DNA of 10,236 bases from WRDF01 sp031552235 (GCA_031552235.1 JAVBMR010000029.1:1-10236); one strand, 5' to 3'; shown: positions 1 through 6,715, counted from the stretch's first letter. Numbers and translations: made by a program. Notes: a model not told the origin generated them from the sequence alone.

Positions 1-183
1 CTCACCTCCGACTGCGTGATCTGGAAAGCCGCCACACCCGGCTTTATGAACCAGACGGGTGGCTACAACGGCTTCGCCATCGCCCGCCACAGCGGCCTGA
101 CCACCTACATCCCGCAGGCCGCCTTCCCGGGGCTGAATGCCAGTTACGACAGGCTCGGCTGGGCGAAAGCCATCCAAAGATAA
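1..183 (+). CDS. Clostripain-family (C11) cysteine peptidase, C-terminal fragment
   Basis: Frame 1 is open from the left edge to a TAA at 181-183 and gives the last 60 residues of a protein that begins outside the window. The visible part holds the pattern VIWKAATPGF, then a short stretch ending in SGLTTYIPQ, then LNASYDRLGWAKA. This order (a Trp-Lys segment, an SGL/VTTYIP strand, a final Y..L.W helix) is typical of the C-terminus of clostripain-related peptidases of Bacteroidales, which are usually exported and cleave after basic residues. The catalytic His and Cys lie upstream and cannot be seen, so activity cannot be judged. The AraC-like gene starts 50 bp downstream on the same strand and may be co-transcribed. 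Confidence 0.72.
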   Translation, partial: LTSDCVIWKAATPGFMNQTGGYNGFAIARHSGLTTYIPQAAFPGLNASYDRLGWAKAIQR

Positions 184-233
184 CCGCGCTTCAACCACAA
201 CCGCCCCGACCATAAAAAACCTAACTGACACTC

Positions 234-818
234 ATGCAACCCGCAACCGCCACCACTCAGGTACAACCTTCGCCATTCCTCGCCATTACCACCAACGCGG
301 GAAAGTGGACGGTTTGCCGGATGCACGAGGCAGGAGAAACCATGCGGGTTGAAGCCTCGCTTTCGCCGTGGCTTGTGTTCGTGACGCGCGGCACGGCAAC
401 AGTATCCTTCGGGGCTCGAACATCGGGCGTGCTCTCGGCTGGCGAAATGGCGATCATCCCCGCCTTCAAAAGCGGGCGCGTTGTCGCACAGGCCGGGGCT
501 GACGTGATGGTAACATCTTTCGATATGCGACTCTATTGTTGCGGGGGTTGTAAGGCCGCCGAGTTGCTGACGCATTTCGGACTGAAAACAGGCACCGTCA
601 GCGCGATTCCCTACGGCGGCCCCATCGCCGGACTTCTGGAAACGGTTGCCGCGGAGATTGCCTGCGAAGAGATCATGCCCGGCCGCGAAGTCTACGAACG
701 GCTGTTGGAGAACCGCCGTGAAGAACTGTTGTTCTATCTCTTCCGGCTGTTCGAGAATATGAAGGACAAAAAACTGCCGCATTGCCATTGGACGGAAACA
801 CGGATGATAGAAGGATGA
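234..818 (+). pseudogene. AraC-type regulator reduced to its sensor domain (no HTH)
   Basis: The 194-residue product matches the N-terminal half of a Bacteroidales group of AraC regulators. A cupin-like beta domain covers about residues 15-100 (SPWLVFVTRG, LSAGEMAIIPAF), followed by a Cys-rich YCCGGC and a helical linker at about 130-173 that contains NRREELLFYLFRLF. In full-length relatives that linker leads into two helix-turn-helix motifs and a total of about 280-300 residues. Here the reading frame leaves the family pattern after about residue 173 and stops at TGA 816-818. I could not find the HTH in any forward frame downstream. It is therefore either a truncated, inactive regulator or a free-standing ligand-binding domain. 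The ATG at 234 is the first good start. No Bacteroidetes promoter box is evident in the 50-bp gap upstream. Confidence 0.6.
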
Positions 819-886
819 CGCAGATGGCACATTATAAAACCGACGATTTGGAAATATCCGCAACCCATACAACCCTAACCATCACA

Positions 887-952
887 GGCAATCCCCCCTG
901 TGCGTCCGAGGTTCACGTAGCGCCCTATGTGTCCACGGTTGGGGGGATTGCC
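887..952. other. Long-stem inverted repeat (12-bp perfect arms)
   Basis: GGCAATCCCCCC at 887-898 pairs perfectly with GGGGGGATTGCC at 941-952. The 42-nt loop holds a smaller hairpin, ACGTAG-CGCC-CTATGT with one G-U pair. It lies in the 3' region of the truncated AraC gene, just before a terminator. It has no U-tract of its own, so it is not a simple terminator. It may stabilise a 3' end, belong to a structured RNA, or be a remnant of a mobile element. Function unknown. Confidence 0.6.
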
Positions 953-958
953 GCCCCC

Positions 959-998
959 GCCCTGCAAAAGCATTACGAGCGCTCTTGCAGGGCTTTTT
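959..998 (+). terminator. Rho-independent terminator after the AraC-like gene
   Basis: A 9-bp perfect stem, GCCCTGCAA (959-967) with TTGCAGGGC (985-993), is followed at once by TTTTT. It would end transcription of the peptidase and truncated AraC genes, and it faces the oppositely oriented terminator at 1086-1110. Confidence 0.85.
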
Positions 999-1085
999 CA
1001 TATGATTGAAGAATAAGTACGATAGATAATATCCGGATGGCCGACTCATTGAAACCGACTAAAATTTAATGTCTGCTGTTAATTG

Positions 1086-1110
1086 TTAAAACCCCGCAAT
1101 TTTATTGCGG
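1086..1110 (-). terminator. Rho-independent terminator at the end of the element remnant
   Basis: Read on the - strand, CCGCAAT-AAA-ATTGCGG forms a 7-bp perfect stem (1094-1110) followed by GGTTTT. It lies after the hairpin row and closes the leftward transcript of the methylase-like remnant. Confidence 0.7.
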
Positions 1111-1160
1111 CTACTTTAGTTTCTATAATTTTTTGTTTTTTCTGGCGATTCGTCCGTTCT

Positions 1161-2152
1161 TCATCGCCGCCCTCCACCCCAAGGGGGGGCGATGCGGGTT
1201 GCAAGGCAACCCGGAAAGAGGAATTTATTCCTCTGACTAAACCCATGTACTTTAGTGCATGGTGGTTTATTGCCCGGTACACCGCCGAGGATGATGCGAC
1301 CACCCGAAGCGTCGGCGATCTGCCGCAATACGGAGGGTATGTGCTGCCGGGGGGTATCCTCCGGTTGACGGGCCACGGTATCCGCTTGCCTGTTCCGGTG
1401 GTCGTTAATCCCGCTATCGCGGTCTTTTCCTCCTTCGCGCCTCGGCAAATCTTGAACAAGTTCGGTTTTGCTCTCGGCTTGTCGTCGGTCCTCCGGCGTT
1501 TCCCAGGATGCGTCGTCGGGGCAGAGTTTATGCCCCCCTCTATTGCGGCGATGGGGGTGAGCGACTTCTGTATCCTGCCGTCCAACTCCTTAATTTCGTC
1601 CTTTAGCGCCGCTAAATCGTCTTCCTTGCGCCAGGTTCCCTTCGCCATCTCCTTGAGTACCGGTATGTCGGCCGTCATTTTCTCCAGGTCGCCGGAGTGC
1701 TTTTCCAACAGCGGTTCGATAGTGTCCAGCGCGTTGATGAAATTCTGGGCCGCCGTATGCGGGTCCGTGCCGAGAATACCGTTATTGAACGAATAGAGGT
1801 AATCGGCCGTGACTTCCAGGTAGAAACGGTTCTGTACGATCTGACTTCGTCTTCCTCCTCCTGACAGGGCATAGTCAAATTCGCTTGCCTCTGCTCCTGT
1901 TGCGAGCGTCGGTCCGACACCCTCTTTTTTTGACTTTTCCCCGTGTACTATAATATCGAACCCATAAACGTCGATTTCCGTGCGCAGTTCCAACGGAGTA
2001 TGGAAAATTCATGAGTCGTAATACATCGTTCCCATACATTGCCGGAGCCGAGCGAACATGGTGAATTTTCCGTTCGGGGCGAGCCACCGTTGCATCACCT
2101 CGGAGTAGGTGTATTTAGGTTTTTCCCCAACTTTGGCAGTGCGCTTAATCAT
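1161..2152 (-). pseudogene. Degenerate ICE gene: C-terminus of methylase/helicase-like protein
   Basis: From ATG 2152 one frame reads 47 residues (MIKRTAKV to CMGTMYYDS) to a TGA at 2009-2011. It then stays open in the same frame with IDVYGFDIIVHGEK, FYLEVTADYLYSFNNG, NFINALDTIEPLLE and a charged coiled-coil-like stretch (DDLAALKDEIKELDGRIQ). This arrangement, a G-F strand, a beta hairpin, an INALDxIxxxLE helix and a KEDDLxxLKxEIxxLDxxI helix, resembles the extreme C-terminus of the very large DNA methylase/SNF2-helicase proteins of Bacteroidales ICEs. At the G6 run (1533-1538 on the + strand) the convincing frame shifts by -1 and continues DDASWETPEDRRQAE and then LRQIADASGGRIILGGVPG. Coding sense fades after about 1270, where the hairpins begin. 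The nonsense codon, the frameshift and the absence of all catalytic domains make it a remnant. The family link rests on remembered pattern and is moderate. Confidence 0.5.
1162..1262. repeat. Row of four consecutive hairpins
   Basis: Four self-complementary units stand almost back to back. CATCGCC pairs with GGCGATG (1162-1194), with an inner CCCC-AA-GGGG. CGGGTTGC-AAG-GCAACCCG is at 1195-1213. AGAGGAAT-TT-ATTCCTCT is at 1217-1234. CCATGTAC-TTTA-GTGCATGG is at 1243-1262, with one T-G pair. With the terminator at 1086-1110 this makes five hairpins in under 180 bp. They overlap the far end of the open frame of the methylase-like remnant, but such regular pairing suggests a DNA or RNA structural role, for example a REP-like repeat or a structured 3' untranslated region. 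Confidence 0.65.
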
Positions 2153-2285
2153 TGCCGTGCGGAATACTTGAAACCCACGACACGATACCTTCTAAGATGT
2201 CACATGCGAAATACAGCCCTGCAAGCACCCACAGGAAGTCCACACTCCACACGCAGAACCCTGCGACAATCCCTGCCACCCTCAA
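2145..2285 (-). CDS. Possible small membrane protein, start uncertain
   Basis: This frame reads LRVAGIVAGFCVW, VDFLWVLAGLYFACDILEGIVSW and ends SSIPHGND at TAA 2145-2147. It has two hydrophobic segments and a composition that looks like real protein. No ATG exists in the frame. TTG at 2285 gives 46 residues and TTG at 2435 gives 96, but the latter would overlap the DUF4491 gene by about 107 bp. The stop overlaps the ATG of the next reading frame (ATGATTAA at 2145-2152), the kind of overlap used for translational coupling. I do not recognise a family. It could instead be a decayed gene, since the mobile-element remnant begins right after it. Confidence 0.35.
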   Translation of the reverse strand: MRVAGIVAGFCVWSVDFLWVLAGLYFACDILEGIVSWVSSIPHGND

Positions 2286-2328
2286 AATCCCGCCTATGTT
2301 GAATAGAAGGCTGGAAGATGCACGTTTC

Positions 2329-2646
2329 CTATTTTTTTCTTGATCTTTTCGGGTTGGCCGGGAACCAGCCTTTTTCGACCCGTTTTTCCTGCTCGAACAC
2401 TTCGAGGATACTCCATAGGCATGCGAAGCCGACAACTCCGAGCAAGGTCGCCAGCAACGTACTTTCGGTAAAGACCGAGAGCGTCAGGCAAACGAGTCCC
2501 GCCACAAGGAAGCACCACCACGACCGCCTGCCGAAGTGGTATTCAGCTTTTATCACGATGGGGTGGAACAGCCCGATGATAAGGAACATGAGCGCTCCGA
2601 CGGCGATGCCGTAAAGCCCGTGTGAGGATAAGAATGCTTCTATCAC
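2329..2646 (-). CDS. DUF4491 family small inner-membrane protein
   Basis: The 105-residue product has three predicted membrane segments (about residues 10-30, 44-62 and 64-84). It carries the family's recognisable blocks: FLIIGLFHPIVIKAEYHFG near the first segment, WWCFL at the second, and EVFEQEKRVEKGWFPANPK at the basic C-terminus. Its length agrees with DUF4491 proteins of Bacteroidetes, whose role is unknown. The start is a GTG at 2644-2646, only 4 nt after the TAA of the receptor gene, which supports co-transcription and reinitiation. The gene ends on an A7 run directly before the TAG. Its place behind a TonB-dependent receptor suggests an accessory envelope role, but nothing in the sequence names one. 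Confidence 0.85.
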   Translation of the reverse strand: MIEAFLSSHGLYGIAVGALMFLIIGLFHPIVIKAEYHFGRRSWWCFLVAGLVCLTLSVFTESTLLATLLGVVGFACLWSILEVFEQEKRVEKGWFPANPKRSRKK

Positions 2647-2650
2647 GGCG

Positions 2651-4864
2651 TTACAGTTTTATATCGAGCGAAAGCCCGAACTGGAGTGGTTTGCCGCGCT
2701 GTACGAAAGAGCTGCCTGCCGACCTGAAGTAGAAAGTGTTGTAGTCGGTGTCGGTCAGGTTCTTCCCCCAGACGGTGTATGAAAATTTGCCGCAGTTGAG
2801 CCGTGCCGACGCGTTGAGCGTACCATAGAACTTCTGCGACACGGTATTGGCCTCGTTCCAGTATATCTTACCCGCGCCCTGCCAGCCCACGTTGAACAGT
2901 ATGTTGTCAGCCCGCTTTTGGCCTATGAAAACCCGGTATCCGGCGATTACCGACACCGTGTTCTGCGGGATGTAGGGGACGTATTTGCCCGAAAAATCCT
3001 TGCCTTCCATGACGTAATCCTTGAATTTGGCGTTCGTGTAGCCGTAGCTTGCGGTAATGTCGAACGCTTTGGTGCTGTACGATGCCGACAGTTCGGCGCC
3101 CATGCTGCGCGAGTGCCCGGCGTTGGACATCATGCGGCCGGTTTGCTGTCCGGCGGGGAAAACCGTGAGTTGCTGGTCGCGCAGGTCGATGTAGAACAGC
3201 GCCATGTCGAGGTGCAGGCGGTCTTCCAACAGCCCCAGGTGTCCGCCGACCTCGTAGTTCCAGCTGTATTCCGGTTTGTACGAAATGGTTCCGGACACGT
3301 CGGGTGCTGGCACAGCCTGGCCGCGGTTCCTGAGCCCGTTCATCATCATGTTTTGCAGTATGTCCGAGAACATCTGGGTGTTGAACCCGCCGGCCTTGTA
3401 ACCCTTGCTGGCCGAGGCGTAGACCATGCCGGCGGTCATGTTGAAAGTTACCGCCGCCTGCGGCAGGAATTCCAAAAACGAATCGCTTTCCCTGCCGCCG
3501 AGGGTTATCGGAAGTTCCGTGAATGGCATGGGTGACGGCGCGACCATGTAGTGCAGAGAGGCGTCGTTATTGTAGCTGATCTCCGTTTTTTCGTAATCGG
3601 CGCGAATGCCTGCCGTGAATTTCCAACGTCCGGCCGTGAACGAAGACTGGTGGTAGGCCGAGGCCCCGAAGGTCGGAAGTTCGAACGCGCTGTTTATCGG
3701 GATGGCGTCCTCCTCGATCAAAAGGCTCATGGTCGGTGGCATCCCCTGGCTTGCTTTGGCGATGATGTAGTTCTGTATCCCGTCCTGCTTCAGCGTGACC
3801 GGGGAGGATGTGTCGAGGCCTTTATAGAACCCGAAGATGCCGGAAATCGACTGCCAGCGCCCTTCGCCTTTGGTACGCAGTACGAACTCCTGTGTGACGG
3901 CGTTTTCTTTTTGCTTCTGCTGCAGGGTGTATATGGATGCCGGCGAGAAGTCCTGGTCGAGGTTCATTTCATCGTCGGTATATTGGTAGCTCGTTGTGGA
4001 TGAGAGGCTTAATTTTTGCCCGTCGTAGCGGAATGTCAGCCCGTCGGTCAGGTTCACGCGCTCGTAGTTGCACGGATCGTTATGATTGATCGGCGAGATC
4101 GCTCCTGTTTGCATGTCATACGGCGAGTATGCGAACCCTTTCTGCTTCACGTAGTTGCCGTAGAATGTATTCTCCATGCTCCAGCGATTGTTGAAGCGGT
4201 AGGCGAGTTTCAGCCTGCCGCCTTCGCTGAGGACGCGGTCGGCCGAGGTGCCGTCATATTGGTTGGTGAAGAATCCGTCGCTGTACATGTGGTTCAGTGC
4301 GATGGAGACGCCGAGATTGTCCGAGAGCTTCTGGTAGGTCGAAACCTTGGCCTCGGAGGTGTTGCCATTGCCGTATCCGGCGTGCACGCGCGTTCCCTGA
4401 TAGGCGAGGGGCGATAGGGTGTGCATATCGATCACGCCGCCTATTGTGTTGCGCCCGTAGAGCGTTCCCTGAGGCCCGCGGAGCAGGTACAGGCTCGAAA
4501 CGTCGAAATAATCTATATCGTAGTCGTTCTTGTTCAGCACCGGTATGTTGTCGATGTAGAGTCCCACGGACGGCTGGTCCATGCGGGCGCCGATCCCCCT
4601 CACGTATATCGAGCTGGTCATCTTCGAGCCGTAGTCGGGCTGCAGGAAGTTGGGCACGACGAGCGAAAGGTCTTTGGTTTCTTCGATACGGTTCGTCTCG
4701 ATGAATTCTCCGTCGAACGCCGAAACCGACACAGGCTCGTCTTCGAGATCGCCGTTGTGTTTGATGGGGGCCGATACGACGACCCTCGGGATCTCAAGGG
4801 TTTTAAGCGTGTCTGCTTCCGGAGTGGCAGGTGTTAAAGCGAGAAGTGTGGATAAAAACAGCAT
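2651..4864 (-). CDS. TonB-dependent outer-membrane receptor
   Basis: This 737-residue protein takes up a scarce ligand across the outer membrane using TonB energy. A short hydrophobic leader (about residues 1-17) is followed by a TonB-box-like IPRVVVSA (25-32). The plug domain covers about 40-150, with SSIYVRGIGARMDQPSVGLY, LYLLRGPQGTLYGRNT and IGGVIDMHTLSP. A 22-strand type beta barrel fills the rest, including the common SKGYKAGGFN and a final GKPLQFGLSLDIKL strand. It lacks the N-terminal carboxypeptidase-like extension of SusC proteins and has no SusD neighbour, so it resembles the siderophore/heme/vitamin group more than glycan receptors. The substrate cannot be read from the sequence. 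The ATG at 4864 is the only plausible start because TAA lies in frame shortly upstream. The leader has no basic N-region, which is unusual. It is preceded by a promoter-like box and palindromes and by an AraC regulator gene. Confidence 0.93.
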   Translation of the reverse strand: MLFLSTLLALTPATPEADTLKTLEIPRVVVSAPIKHNGDLEDEPVSVSAFDGEFIETNRIEETKDLSLVVPNFLQPDYGSKMTSSIYVRGIGARMDQPSVGLYIDNIPVLNKNDYDIDYFDVSSLYLLRGPQGTLYGRNTIGGVIDMHTLSPLAYQGTRVHAGYGNGNTSEAKVSTYQKLSDNLGVSIALNHMYSDGFFTNQYDGTSADRVLSEGGRLKLAYRFNNRWSMENTFYGNYVKQKGFAYSPYDMQTGAISPINHNDPCNYERVNLTDGLTFRYDGQKLSLSSTTSYQYTDDEMNLDQDFSPASIYTLQQKQKENAVTQEFVLRTKGEGRWQSISGIFGFYKGLDTSSPVTLKQDGIQNYIIAKASQGMPPTMSLLIEEDAIPINSAFELPTFGASAYHQSSFTAGRWKFTAGIRADYEKTEISYNNDASLHYMVAPSPMPFTELPITLGGRESDSFLEFLPQAAVTFNMTAGMVYASASKGYKAGGFNTQMFSDILQNMMMNGLRNRGQAVPAPDVSGTISYKPEYSWNYEVGGHLGLLEDRLHLDMALFYIDLRDQQLTVFPAGQQTGRMMSNAGHSRSMGAELSASYSTKAFDITASYGYTNAKFKDYVMEGKDFSGKYVPYIPQNTVSVIAGYRVFIGQKRADNILFNVGWQGAGKIYWNEANTVSQKFYGTLNASARLNCGKFSYTVWGKNLTDTDYNTFYFRSAGSSFVQRGKPLQFGLSLDIKL

Positions 4865-4868
4865 AATA

Positions 4869-4883
4869 CCATAAAATTTATGG
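4869..4883. promoter_or_regulatory. 15-bp palindrome in the receptor leader
   Basis: CCATAAA-A-TTTATGG is a perfect inverted repeat with one central base, between the -7 box and the ATG of the TonB receptor. As DNA it could be a second operator half. As RNA it could form a hairpin just before the start codon. It is too short and A+T-rich to be certain. Confidence 0.4.
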
Positions 4884-4891
4884 CAAAATTA
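4884..4891 (-). promoter_or_regulatory. Bacteroidetes -7 box of the receptor promoter
   Basis: On the - strand TAATTTTG matches the Bacteroidetes -7 consensus TAnnTTTG exactly and lies 20 bp upstream of the receptor ATG. The expected -33 TTTG is absent (TACT at 4911-4914), which fits a promoter that needs an activator such as the upstream AraC protein. This would let the receptor be expressed independently of the upstream operon. Confidence 0.5.
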
Positions 4892-4896
4892 CTTCT

Positions 4897-4908
4897 GTCA
4901 ACGTTGAC
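4897..4908. promoter_or_regulatory. 12-bp perfect palindrome, probable operator
   Basis: GTCAACGTTGAC is a perfect, gapless palindrome. It lies between the -7 box and the expected -33 position of the receptor promoter, in the 53-bp gap between the AraC gene and the receptor gene. That position suits a repressor or regulator binding site. AraC proteins more often bind direct repeats, so another dimeric regulator is possible. Confidence 0.5.
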
Positions 4909-4917
4909 GGAGTAGGA

Positions 4918-5808
4918 TTATTCGGTGCTTGTATTGGATATTTTTCTCGCGGTACGGTACTGTATCGGAGTCATGCTTGTACTTTTCTTGAACAATCGCG
5001 AAAAATAGGCAGGGTCTTCCACCCCCACGCGCATGGATATCTCGCTGACCGTGAGGTCGGTGTTGAACAGCAGCGATTTCGCTTCCAGTATCCGGGCCTC
5101 GTTTATCCATTCCACAGGGCTTTTGCCTGTGTGGCGCTTCACGATCCTGCGCAGGCGCTCCTCCGAAATGTTTATCTGTGCCGCGTAATCTCCGAGCGAA
5201 TGGTTGAGGTGGAAGTTCTCGAAGACTATCTCGATGTAGCGGTTGCACACCGCATTGTCGCTTCCCGAGACCGCATCGCCTGAGCCGTTACCTGCGGCCT
5301 CGATCTCGGCCAGGAGCGCCGAGAGATAGGCCTGTATGATTTTAGGGTTCCTGGCCGCTTCGTTCTCGGCGCACAGCCTGCGGAATATGCCGTCTATTTC
5401 GCTCCTTATGGCATCAGGGAATGCTACTTTATGGTCGCCCCAACGCCTGAGCGGCGCGTAGGCTTGCAGGGGGTTCTCGCCGCTGCCGCATAGCAGGTCG
5501 CTGTTGAAGCCGCCCATATATCCGGTGCAGTCGTCGAAATAGCGGATCGAGAAAACCTGCCCGGCGGGGATCACGCAGCACTCGCCCGGCCGGAAGAAAT
5601 AGAGGTCCTTCCCGACGCTTATCATCGCTTCGCCCTCGGTCAGGTAGAAAAAGCAGTGGATCGGCGAGCCGATGGGCGGCGAGGATATCTCGACCTTGCG
5701 TCCGCGCATTTCGAGGCGGCGGATGGTAAAGAAGTGCGGATCGTCGGAAGGGATCTTTCCGAACAGTCCTGCCATTACCGATAACGTATTGCCGTGTCCG
5801 CCGTGCAT
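4918..5808 (-). CDS. AraC/XylS-family transcriptional regulator
   Basis: This 296-residue protein has the two-domain AraC layout. A cupin-like ligand or dimerisation domain covers about residues 45-105 (PIHCFFYLTEGEAMISVG, FFRPGECCVIPAG). A helical linker follows at about 130-175, then two helix-turn-helix motifs at about 187-289. The second HTH shows the hallmark TVSEISMRVGVEDPAYFSRLFKK followed by MTPIQYR. Length is normal and no key part is missing. Its ATG shares the A of the TAA that ends the glycosyltransferase gene (TAATG at 5806-5810), so the two are very likely translated from one transcript, and this overlap fixes the start. The next gene downstream is a TonB-dependent receptor whose gap carries palindromes, so that receptor is the likeliest target. 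The ligand is unknown. Confidence 0.9.
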   Translation of the reverse strand: MHGGHGNTLSVMAGLFGKIPSDDPHFFTIRRLEMRGRKVEISSPPIGSPIHCFFYLTEGEAMISVGKDLYFFRPGECCVIPAGQVFSIRYFDDCTGYMGGFNSDLLCGSGENPLQAYAPLRRWGDHKVAFPDAIRSEIDGIFRRLCAENEAARNPKIIQAYLSALLAEIEAAGNGSGDAVSGSDNAVCNRYIEIVFENFHLNHSLGDYAAQINISEERLRRIVKRHTGKSPVEWINEARILEAKSLLFNTDLTVSEISMRVGVEDPAYFSRLFKKSTSMTPIQYRTARKISNTSTE

Positions 5809-6662
5809 TATGATTTTTTAGTAAGTTTCCCGACCTTGCGCCCTATGCGGTTGAACAGCCTCAGCGTCCACATGAAAGGGAACCGCACGAGCGAATTGAA
5901 CGTGTTCCGCTGCCACGATAGCGATATGTCCAGCCCGAAGTCGCGGAAGTCAATCCTCCGGAACAGAGGGTAGTATTTTATTCTCGAAGTGACCCTTATG
6001 TCGTTGTTGACATTGCCGCCGTGTACGAACTCTATCCAGTAGGGTTTTTCGAGTATGTCGATGGGTGTGAATAGTTTGCGGGCCTTGACGTGCGAGAATC
6101 CGAGGATGGTCTTGCACTCGCCGCCGGCCGGCTCGACGAGAGTGAGGAAGTGGTTGTGCGGGTACTTCATCTTGAGCGCTATATTTGCTTCGGCGAAGTA
6201 CTGGTAGCCGAGGTTGAGGCTGTAAAGTTTACCTGCCGAACTGCCGTCGATGAGCGATTGCAGCCTTTCTATCATGTCGAAACTTATGGCGTCGTCATTG
6301 TCGAGGTTGGTCGTAATCACGTATTTATCCTCCGGCGAGACGTATTTGGCTATGATCTCGTTTATCGCCGGGACGAGCGCGTCGCGCCCAACTATGTCGG
6401 TAAGGCAAGGGGTGAGCATAGGCACCCGGGCGCGGTGGCCGTTGATCCGGTCGATATATTCCTGCGGGGTTTCGGAGTCGAAGAGGCATATCCAGATGAA
6501 ATCCCTGCTGCTCTGCGCCGCCACCGAGGGCAGGCAGACCTCTTCGAACATCTCGAACCGGCCTTTCAGCCAGCTGTCGGTACGCGTGGGGTTGTTCTTC
6601 TTGTCTACGTCCCACAGCCGCACGTTGAAGAGCGTTATGAGGAAATGTTTGTATCGGATCAT
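5808..6662 (-). CDS. Putative rhamnosyltransferase-like glycosyltransferase
   Basis: The 284-residue product resembles the 'putative rhamnosyl transferase' family (Pfam PF11316 from memory). It opens with HFLITLFNVRLW, continues with WLKGRFEMFEEVCLPSVAAQ and DFIWICLFD, and has a DxD-type metal/nucleotide-sugar motif in TTNLDNDDAIS (DNDD at about 121-124). A basic C-terminus follows. There is no signal peptide or clear membrane span, so it should act in the cytoplasm, adding a sugar to a surface polysaccharide or glycan. I chose ATG 6662 over the 16-codon-longer start at 6710 because a -7 promoter box (6708-6715) overlaps the longer start and the extra residues do not resemble the family. Its stop overlaps the AraC start. 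A lone glycosyltransferase heading a receptor operon is unusual. Donor and acceptor are unknown. Confidence 0.8.
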   Translation of the reverse strand: MIRYKHFLITLFNVRLWDVDKKNNPTRTDSWLKGRFEMFEEVCLPSVAAQSSRDFIWICLFDSETPQEYIDRINGHRARVPMLTPCLTDIVGRDALVPAINEIIAKYVSPEDKYVITTNLDNDDAISFDMIERLQSLIDGSSAGKLYSLNLGYQYFAEANIALKMKYPHNHFLTLVEPAGGECKTILGFSHVKARKLFTPIDILEKPYWIEFVHGGNVNNDIRVTSRIKYYPLFRRIDFRDFGLDISLSWQRNTFNSLVRFPFMWTLRLFNRIGRKVGKLTKKS

Positions 6663-6707
6663 TGCCGTTCGGTTATTATGCGTGCCGCCGCACTGTGCGG
6701 CCAAATG

Positions 6708-6715
6708 CAAATATA
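6708..6715 (-). promoter_or_regulatory. Bacteroidetes -7 box for the glycosyltransferase operon
   Basis: TATATTTG on the - strand matches TAnnTTTG exactly, and a transcript would begin about 40 nt before ATG 6662. No good TTTG is found 19-20 nt upstream, so the -33 element is weak. It is the best promoter candidate for the four-gene operon. Confidence 0.5.

Larger units (their letters stand above)
819..1160. other. Intergenic region with convergent terminators, no gene seen
   Basis: This stretch separates a + strand unit from a - strand unit. It holds the 887-952 inverted repeat, the + terminator at 959-998, the - terminator at 1086-1110 and T-rich DNA at 1120-1140. A short + frame (about 824-1009) is open but runs straight through both hairpins and shows no protein-like pattern, so I do not call it a gene. 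Confidence 0.6.

Noticed and set aside
144..872. 242-codon - strand frame opposite the AraC-like gene
   Set aside because: The + strand frame has clear AraC sensor and linker motifs. The - frame shows no coherent domain and overlaps the end of the peptidase gene.
824..1009. Short + strand frame after the truncated AraC gene, considered as the missing HTH part
   Set aside because: It contains no helix-turn-helix pattern and crosses both a 12-bp inverted repeat and a terminator.
1083..1796. 237-codon + strand frame
   Set aside because: It is antisense to the methylase-like remnant, whose - strand frames carry the coherent helix and strand patterns.
2918..4837. Several long + strand open frames opposite the TonB receptor
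   Set aside because: They are antisense frames of a G+C-rich gene with a clear plug and barrel on the - strand. Their sequences are Arg/Val/Gly-rich without family patterns.
2651..4864. SusC/SusD-type polysaccharide utilisation locus
   Set aside because: The receptor lacks the SusC N-terminal extension, there is no SusD-like lipoprotein next to it, and no glycoside hydrolase is in the window.
6663..6710. 16-codon N-terminal extension of the glycosyltransferase
   Set aside because: The -7 promoter box at 6708-6715 overlaps the longer start, and the extra residues do not fit the family, whose members begin near HFLITLFN.
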